The position numbers and the translations under genes were made by a program. Of a stretch of DNA of 64,000 bases, positions 59,193 to 64,000 are shown in pieces (the first letter of the stretch is position 1; each line of letters opens with the position of its first letter). Below the pieces are notes generated by a model. That model was not told the origin of the DNA. It saw only the letters and a program-made list of their open reading frames with translations, and did not search any database. The stretch is from Paraburkholderia kururiensis (lineage in GTDB: Bacteria; Pseudomonadota; Gammaproteobacteria; Burkholderiales; Burkholderiaceae), in contig NZ_CP139965.1 in NCBI RefSeq assembly GCF_034424375.1, forward strand, positions 434,001 through 498,000, written 5' to 3'.

Positions 59193-60056
59193 TCAGCGGC
59201 TGGCGTGCGTCGCATCGGCCGGTGCGTTGGCCTGCGGCTTGGCAGGCGCGCCGGTGGGTGCATTGATCGGGCCGCTCGCCGGTGCGCCGGGAGCCGGCGC
59301 CAGCTTGCGCACTTCCGCCTGATAACTGAGCGTCTCCACACGCACCGGATGCGCGAAGTCGTTATTGGCCCCCGGCACTTCGGAGCGAATCTGCACGACT
59401 CGCCCCGGCACCGCGGAGGCCAGCAGGAACGTGTAGCGCTTGCCGGTGTACTCGGGAAAACGCGCCGCGTTCGGATCGTGGAGGTACGGCTGTACCACGA
59501 TCTGCTGTGCCGTGACAGGCTTGCCGTCCACTTCGCGCCTTACGGTCTCGATGGTGGGGCCCGCCGCCAGCGCGAGGCGCAGGCGCTGCTGGAAGTAGCG
59601 CTTCTTGCCCCCCGTGAGCCGCTCCATCTCCGCAATGTCGCGTTCGAGGAAATAGATAATCACGGGGTTGCACTGCAGCCCGCTGTTGGGCAGCGGCACG
59701 GCGCCCGTGCCGTCCGACACCTGCGCGTCGGCTTTCGCATTGTTCGGGCTCGTCACCAGCACGCGCACGCGGTCTTCGCCCGCCGGCTTCGCATCCGGGC
59801 TCGCCATCGTGTAGTCGAGTTCCGTTTGCGGCGCGATGCCTTGCATGTGCGCCGCCATGAAGATGAGCTGCTCCGCAGGCGTGATGGGATCCGATGCGGC
59901 GGCCTGCGCCGCGTTCGCCGACGTGACAGGCGACGCGGCGAACACGGCCGCTATCGCCACCGCAGCGGGAACCACCGCAACGCCGATGGCGCGCCCTAAC
60001 TCATGCCACGAAGCACGCAACGACGCGCGCGACATCGCCACTCGCGCCGCCCTCAT
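59193..60056 (-). CDS. Periplasmic protein of unknown function in the xoxFGJ cluster
   Basis: 287 residues. N-terminal hydrophobic signal (AIGVAVVPAAVAIAAVFAAS to ANAA). The mature part has one cysteine (LQCNPVIIYFLERDIAEMERL), a conserved-looking block QQRLRLALAAGPTIETVRREVDG, and ends in a ~40-residue Pro/Ala-rich tail. I do not recognise a family. Start at 60056: it overlaps the xoxJ stop (ATGA). Its fixed place after xoxJ suggests a role in maturation of the dehydrogenase-cytochrome system or in lanthanide or PQQ handling; this is inference from context only. Confidence 0.7.
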   Translation of the reverse strand: MRAARVAMSRASLRASWHELGRAIGVAVVPAAVAIAAVFAASPVTSANAAQAAASDPITPAEQLIFMAAHMQGIAPQTELDYTMASPDAKPAGEDRVRVLVTSPNNAKADAQVSDGTGAVPLPNSGLQCNPVIIYFLERDIAEMERLTGGKKRYFQQRLRLALAAGPTIETVRREVDGKPVTAQQIVVQPYLHDPNAARFPEYTGKRYTFLLASAVPGRVVQIRSEVPGANNDFAHPVRVETLSYQAEVRKLAPAPGAPASGPINAPTGAPAKPQANAPADATHASR

Positions 60057-60961
60057 GGCGACGTGGTCGAGTTGCCCGCCTGGGCGCCGGCAGGCTTGAG
60101 CAGCGGCACTTCGTAGCTCGTGAGAATCTGGTCGATCTTGTCGTGGTGCGCGCCGATCCATTGGTCGATCTTGTCCTTCCAGTCTTTTTCGCCGTAACGC
60201 ACGCCCATCGATATTTCGTAGTCGAAACGGATGCCGGGCGTGGCCGGGAACGGCACGATCTTCACCGTGTCGCCGGCGCGCTTCGCGAAGTAGCCCGCAA
60301 TGGGCCCCCACAGGAACGCCACGTCCACGTTGCCCGCGCGCAGGTCGTGCTCGATCATTTCGCCGGGGTAGTTCTGCGGGTCGCCGCTTTGCACCTGGTA
60401 CGACACGGCCTGGTCGATCAGGTTGTGCGCAAGCAGCCAGTCCACCGCGGGCGTCTGCGTGAAGATGCCGAAGCGCAGCTTGTGCAGTTCGTCGGGCGGC
60501 AGCTTGAGCAGGTCGTCCGGCGTGTGGATGTTCGCCAGTTCCGGCCGGTTCGCGAACACCATCGCGTAAGTGGAATGCAGATACGGCTGCGTCGTCGAGG
60601 TCATGTCATACCCCTTCGGCACGCCGATGATGAGATCGCATTTGTAGCGGCCCGTATCGTCGTCCTTCTCGCGCAGCGTGTGCCGCACGAAGCCGATGCG
60701 CTGCGGGAAATACGTGTACTCGAGCTTGTAGCCGAAGTCGCTCGCCATCTGGCTCGCGATCTTGTTTTCGTAGCCTTCGCCCTTGTTGTTCGAGAGCGGC
60801 ATGTTGTTCGGGTCGGCGCACACTCTCAGCACGCCGTCCGCGCCGTCGTTGTTGGGCAACGCCGGCCCATCGGCACGCACCGCCGCGCTCGCGAGCGCGG
60901 CACCACACAAGGCTGCCGCCGTGAGCGCGGCGTGCAGCGGCATCCGTTTGCCATGACGCAT
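60053..60961 (-). CDS. xoxJ: Quinoprotein dehydrogenase-associated periplasmic binding protein XoxJ
   Basis: 302 residues. Signal peptide to AAVRA, then LRVCADPNNMPLSNNKGEGY, the opening typical of MxaJ/XoxJ proteins (solute-binding fold without a transporter), FPQRIGFVRHTLREKD and CDLIIGVPKGYDMTSTTQPY. XoxJ is thought to help activate or deliver the lanthanide/PQQ enzyme. Start at 60961: GGAGG five bases upstream; the frame extends to 61609 as a high-GC artefact. Between the cytochrome and the unknown protein. Confidence 0.88.
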   Translation of the reverse strand: MRHGKRMPLHAALTAAALCGAALASAAVRADGPALPNNDGADGVLRVCADPNNMPLSNNKGEGYENKIASQMASDFGYKLEYTYFPQRIGFVRHTLREKDDDTGRYKCDLIIGVPKGYDMTSTTQPYLHSTYAMVFANRPELANIHTPDDLLKLPPDELHKLRFGIFTQTPAVDWLLAHNLIDQAVSYQVQSGDPQNYPGEMIEHDLRAGNVDVAFLWGPIAGYFAKRAGDTVKIVPFPATPGIRFDYEISMGVRYGEKDWKDKIDQWIGAHHDKIDQILTSYEVPLLKPAGAQAGNSTTSP

Positions 60962-61005
60962 CGAAACCTCCGGTGAATAGAAACGAGGTCGCCGTCTTGC
61001 GGCCG

Positions 61006-61428
61006 TCAGTTCGAATCGATGGCTTTCAGGTCGCCGGGCTTGATCTGGCCGTCCGAGCGCCCTTTCAGATACGCGTAGAGGTTCTCCCAGTTCTTCTGCA
61101 TCATCTGGCTCGAACTGAAGTCGGGCATGCCTTTGTCGACGCGGCCGCCGAATACGGTGCGATGGAATTCGGTCTTGTCGAGCGTCTTGAACGCATCCAC
61201 GAGCGACGGTCCGACGAGCCCCTGCTGCTGTGCGCCGTGACAGCGTTCGCAGTCGAGCGCGCGCCAGGTCTTCCAGCCCTGCAGCGTGTTGCTGTCGACC
61301 TTGTTGCCGTCCACCACCTTGTACGCCACCTGGGCAACCTGAACACTGTTGTTCTGGGCGTATGCAACCGGTAGCAAGACTGCTGCGGAAGAAACCGCTG
61401 CCAGCAACAAGATTGATCTTCCTTTCAT
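61006..61428 (-). CDS. xoxG: Cytochrome c, electron acceptor of XoxF (XoxG-like)
   Basis: 140 residues. Signal peptide MKGRSILLLAAVSSAAVLLP to AYA, heme-binding CERCH (Cys60, Cys63, His64) and distal Met in DKGMPDFSSS. Start at 61428: AGGAG eight bases upstream. Periplasmic; takes electrons from the PQQ/lanthanide dehydrogenase upstream. Separated from xoxF by 235 bp containing a GC hairpin, so expression may be tuned separately. Confidence 0.88.
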   Translation of the reverse strand: MKGRSILLLAAVSSAAVLLPVAYAQNNSVQVAQVAYKVVDGNKVDSNTLQGWKTWRALDCERCHGAQQQGLVGPSLVDAFKTLDKTEFHRTVFGGRVDKGMPDFSSSQMMQKNWENLYAYLKGRSDGQIKPGDLKAIDSN

Positions 61429-61577
61429 GCGTATGTCTCCTGGTTCTTTCCGAACACCTTGATGCAGCCGTCCATGCAACTGCTCGATGTCGTGATGGGG
61501 TACGGCTCTCGCGGCGTGCCGCCGGCCGCCCGCTGCGCAGCAGGCCGGCGACGTCCGCTTCCCGTCTTTGCTCGTGG

Positions 61578-61599
61578 CCCGCGGGGTCTGCCCCGCGGG
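61578..61599. other. GC hairpin between xoxF and xoxG
   Basis: Perfect 9-bp arms CCCGCGGGG (61578-61586) and CCCCGCGGG (61591-61599) around TCTG. No T-tract follows on the minus strand, so more likely an mRNA-stability or partial-termination element within the operon than a full terminator. Confidence 0.6.
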
Positions 61600-61600
61600 T

Positions 61601-61642
61601 CTGATTCACTTCGACTGATTCACTTCCACTGTCTTACTTCGA
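61601..61642. repeat. 14-bp imperfect tandem repeat, three copies, just after xoxF
   Basis: CTGATTCACTTCGA (61601-61614), CTGATTCACTTCCA (61615-61628), CTGTCTTACTTCGA (61629-61642). It lies 21 bp after the xoxF stop, next to the hairpin at 61578. Confidence 0.75.
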
Positions 61643-61663
61643 CTTCATGCTGAAGCGCGCCAC

Positions 61664-63490
61664 TTACTCGCTCGTCGTGCCGCCGCCCGGAATCGCGAAC
61701 ACGAAGAGCGTGCCGCCGAGCGCCGTGTACTTCGCGAGTTCACGATAGCCACCCACCGCGCCCAAGCCTTCCGTCGACTTCTGCAGGCCCGCTGCCATGC
61801 CGATGCCGGCCCAGCCGCCAATGCCCGAATAGACGCCCACGTACTGCTTGCCGTTGTAGAGGTAGGTGAACACGTTGCCGATAATTCCCGAGGGCGTCTT
61901 GAAGCGCCACAGTTCCTTGCCGTCCTTGATGCGCACGGCCTTGATGTAGCCTTCCAGCGTGCCGTAGAACGCCACGCCGCCTGCGGTAGCCAGCGCGCCG
62001 GACCACACCGAGAAACGCTCCGGCTTCGACCAGACGATCTTGCCCTTCGCCGCATCCCACGCGATGAAGTTGCCCATCGCACCGTTCTCGCCCGGGCCCG
62101 GGTACATCGACAGCGTGGCGCCCACATACGGCTGGCCGGACACGTAATCGACGTCAAACGGTTCGTAGTCCATACAGACGTGGTTGGTCGGCACGAGGAA
62201 GAGGCTCGTGGACGGATCGAACGCCGCGGGTTGCTGGTCCTTCGAACCGAGCGCTGCCGGGCAGATGCCCTTCACGTTATGATCCGCGCCGGCCTGCTGC
62301 GTGGAGTACGCCACGTTGCGAACCGGCAGGCCGCTCTTCAGGTCCACGCGGTCGGCCCAGTTCACGGCCGGATCGAACTTCTGCGCAACCAGCAACTGGC
62401 CCGTGGCGCGGTTCAGCGTGTAGCCGAAGCCGTTACGGTCGAAGTGAACGATGGCGGGCACCTTCTTGCCGTCGATCGTGAGATCCGCGAGGATCATTTC
62501 GTTCACGCCGTCGTAGTCCCACTCGTCATGCGGCGTCATCTGGTAGACCCACTTCGCTTCGCCCGTGTTGAGGTCGCGCGCGAAGATGGAGAGCGACCAC
62601 TTGTTGTCGCCGGGCCGCTGCGTCGGGTTCCACGTGCCTGGGTTGCCGGTGCCGTAGTAAACCAGGTTCAGCTTCGGGTCCCACGAGTACCAGCCCCAGG
62701 TCGTGCCGCCGCCCAGCTTCCACTGGTCGCCCTTCCAGCTCTTCAACGACGAGTCCGCGCCCACCGGCACCATCTTGCCGTCGGACCACGTCATCGTCTT
62801 GTCCGGGTTCACGAGGATCTCGTTGTCCGGGCCCGTCGAGTAGGCCGTCCAGGCCACCTTGCCGGTCTTGATGTCGTACGCAATGAGACGGCCGCGCACG
62901 CCGAACTCGCCGCCCGAAATGCCGGTCAGCACCTTGTCGCCGAATACGTGCGGCGCGTTGGTGTTGGTTTCGCCCGCTTTCGGATTGCCGTTCGTGGCCG
63001 TCCACACGACGTCGCCCGTCTTCGCGTCCAGCGCGACGAGCTTGGTGTCGGCCTGTTGCAGGAAGATCTTGCCGTCGCCGTAGGCGAGGCCGCGGTTCAC
63101 CGTATCGCAGCACATCACGGACACCACCTGATCGTCCTGCTTGGGCTGGTATTGCCACAGGAACGTCTGGTCCTTCAGGCTGATCGCGATGACCTTGTTC
63201 GGGAACGGCGAGTGGATGTACATCGTGTCGCCGATCACGAGCGGCGAGCCTTCGTGACCGCGCAGCACGCCGGTGGACATGGTCCACGCGACCTGCAGCT
63301 TGCCCACGTTGTTTTCATTGATCTGCTTGAGCGGGCTATAGCGGTGATTGGAGTAATCGCCGGCCTGAGCCGCCCAGTTCGCAGGGTTCTTGATCAGTCC
63401 GTCCAGTTGCGGATCGGCATTTGCAGCGATAGAGCTCAGGGCCGCCGATGCTACGACGGCAAGCCCCAGAACCAAGGTGCGTAAGTTCAT
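61664..63490 (-). CDS. xoxF: Lanthanide-dependent PQQ methanol dehydrogenase XoxF
   Basis: 608 residues. Signal peptide to IAANA, eight-bladed propeller. Vicinal disulfide Cys127-Cys128 (VMCCDT), metal ligands Glu195 (SGGEFG) and Asn283 (GTGNPG), catalytic Asp325 in DEWDYDGVN, and the extra Asp327 two residues later that marks XoxF (MxaF has Ala there) and binds lanthanide instead of calcium. GGAGG precedes the ATG at 63490; the longer frame is an artefact. It oxidises methanol (and often formaldehyde) in the periplasm and passes electrons to XoxG. No mxaF-type large subunit or small subunit is present. Confidence 0.95.
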   Translation of the reverse strand: MNLRTLVLGLAVVASAALSSIAANADPQLDGLIKNPANWAAQAGDYSNHRYSPLKQINENNVGKLQVAWTMSTGVLRGHEGSPLVIGDTMYIHSPFPNKVIAISLKDQTFLWQYQPKQDDQVVSVMCCDTVNRGLAYGDGKIFLQQADTKLVALDAKTGDVVWTATNGNPKAGETNTNAPHVFGDKVLTGISGGEFGVRGRLIAYDIKTGKVAWTAYSTGPDNEILVNPDKTMTWSDGKMVPVGADSSLKSWKGDQWKLGGGTTWGWYSWDPKLNLVYYGTGNPGTWNPTQRPGDNKWSLSIFARDLNTGEAKWVYQMTPHDEWDYDGVNEMILADLTIDGKKVPAIVHFDRNGFGYTLNRATGQLLVAQKFDPAVNWADRVDLKSGLPVRNVAYSTQQAGADHNVKGICPAALGSKDQQPAAFDPSTSLFLVPTNHVCMDYEPFDVDYVSGQPYVGATLSMYPGPGENGAMGNFIAWDAAKGKIVWSKPERFSVWSGALATAGGVAFYGTLEGYIKAVRIKDGKELWRFKTPSGIIGNVFTYLYNGKQYVGVYSGIGGWAGIGMAAGLQKSTEGLGAVGGYRELAKYTALGGTLFVFAIPGGGTTSE

Positions 63491-63942
63491 GTCCCCTCCA
63501 GAATTGTCTTGCTGTTCACTGAACTCAAGAATGGCCCACGCTACCTGGTCGCATCGGCGCGCCTTCTCGATGGGGGTAACGATATGCGGTGCGCCCGATC
63601 GATGCCGGGCTTCATCACGCGAGACGGCTCGACGCATATTCCATGCCGGAAATGGAGCGCTATTTCGCCGTGGCACAGAGGGTCTGCGCGGCAAGGCCGC
63701 TGCTGCGTGCGGCGCGGACCGCGTTGCCTTCATATCGCATGAAGAGAACGCGGCGAAGGGAGCGGCGCCTGTCACGCGCTCGTCTGACTGCGACGCAGTG
63801 GGCGGCACATACTGTGTCAATTCCGGCATACGTGTGCGGCGCGCCGCCGCCGCAACGTCCCGGCGCGATGCGCGAAGCATCGTGGCGCGGCCCTTGCACC
63901 GCTGCCGGAGCAGCCCGTTCACCCTCTCGTGGAGCGACCGTC
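63491..63942. other. Divergent promoter region upstream of xoxF
   Basis: About 450 bp between xoxF and the partial gene at the right edge. Expected to hold the xoxF promoter and any lanthanide-responsive control site. I see no convincing dyad, RNA gene or protein-coding frame; overlapping open frames here lack family features and ribosome binding sites. Confidence 0.5.
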
Positions 63943-64000
63943 ATGGCAAAGGAAGAGCACGTCTATAGCGACGACGAAGTGCAGCAGCGCCTCGTTGGCA
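63943..64000 (+). CDS. Partial CDS at the window edge (possibly 4a-hydroxytetrahydrobiopterin dehydratase)
   Basis: ATG at 63943 after GGAG opens MAKEEHVYSDDEVQQRLVG and runs off the window. The start resembles pterin-4a-carbinolamine dehydratases (Y/L-S-D-x-E-[IV]-x-x-x-L), which I recall beside some quinoprotein clusters, but 19 residues are too few to be sure. Confidence 0.4.
   Translation, partial: MAKEEHVYSDDEVQQRLVG

Noticed and set aside
63491..63942. Possible riboswitch or lanthanide-responsive RNA upstream of xoxF
   Set aside because: No stable stem arrangement or T-tract was visible by eye; nothing specific could be supported.

Overview
The window is GC-rich and gene-dense, with a high density of LysR regulators and chemoreceptors, a DUF3138-type porin and a XoxF methanol dehydrogenase cluster. 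Together these suggest a soil or plant-associated member of the Burkholderia sensu lato group (Paraburkholderia, Caballeronia or Burkholderia; Betaproteobacteria). This is inference from family resemblance; there is no rRNA or other taxonomic marker in the window. No tRNA, rRNA, CRISPR array or insertion sequence was seen.

Layout. 0-2 kb: a two-gene module of a PIN-like DUF4411 protein and an XRE/ImmA-IrrE regulator-protease, overlapping by 4 bp. 2-9 kb: small regulator/enzyme units, namely a methyltransferase, an SDR dehydrogenase with divergent LysR, a hydrolase fused to a cysteine-less CMD domain with divergent TetR and two operator copies, an intact CMD protein, and a LysR. 9-12 kb: a chemoreceptor and an MFS carrier. 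12.5-18 kb: a LuxR regulator, an orphan PotF-type binding protein, a DUF3138 porin and a YtcJ-type amidohydrolase. 18-26 kb: a complete sugar or sugar-acid uptake and catabolism operon (binding protein, ATPase, two permeases, SMP-30 lactonase, UxaA-type dehydratase) with a divergent FCD-GntR regulator and an 18-bp palindrome between them. 26-30 kb: two more chemoreceptors; one has a dCache domain with the amino-acid-sensor motif except for its last Asp. 30.5-36 kb: a TetR/hydrolase pair sharing an operator, a zinc alcohol dehydrogenase with a small membrane protein, and RecQ. 36-40 kb: cyoABCD. 49.5-54 kb: a TonB receptor - YfiR - GGDEF/EAL operon. 54-58 kb: a LysR and a secreted GH3 glycosidase. 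57.7-64 kb: a lanthanide-type xoxF-xoxG-xoxJ cluster with an unknown periplasmic protein, a CMD protein and a LysR.

The most unusual region is 40.3-49.4 kb. One operon on the minus strand encodes a plant-type [2Fe-2S] ferredoxin, a heme-oxygenase-like diiron (HDO) enzyme, three different ATP-grasp ligases, an EamA exporter and a cystathionine-gamma-synthase-family PLP enzyme, with a divergent MocR (GntR-aminotransferase) regulator. It looks like a compact biosynthetic cluster for a small, exported, ligase-made peptide containing an oxidatively modified amino acid. The HDO + gamma-type PLP enzyme + ATP-grasp combination recalls the BesC/BesB/BesA logic of beta-ethynylserine biosynthesis, but there is no halogenase and there are three ligases, so the product should differ. 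I do not recognise it as a described pathway.

Starts were moved inward from the longest open frame where a Shine-Dalgarno sequence, a signal peptide or the family N-terminus supported this; each entry says why.
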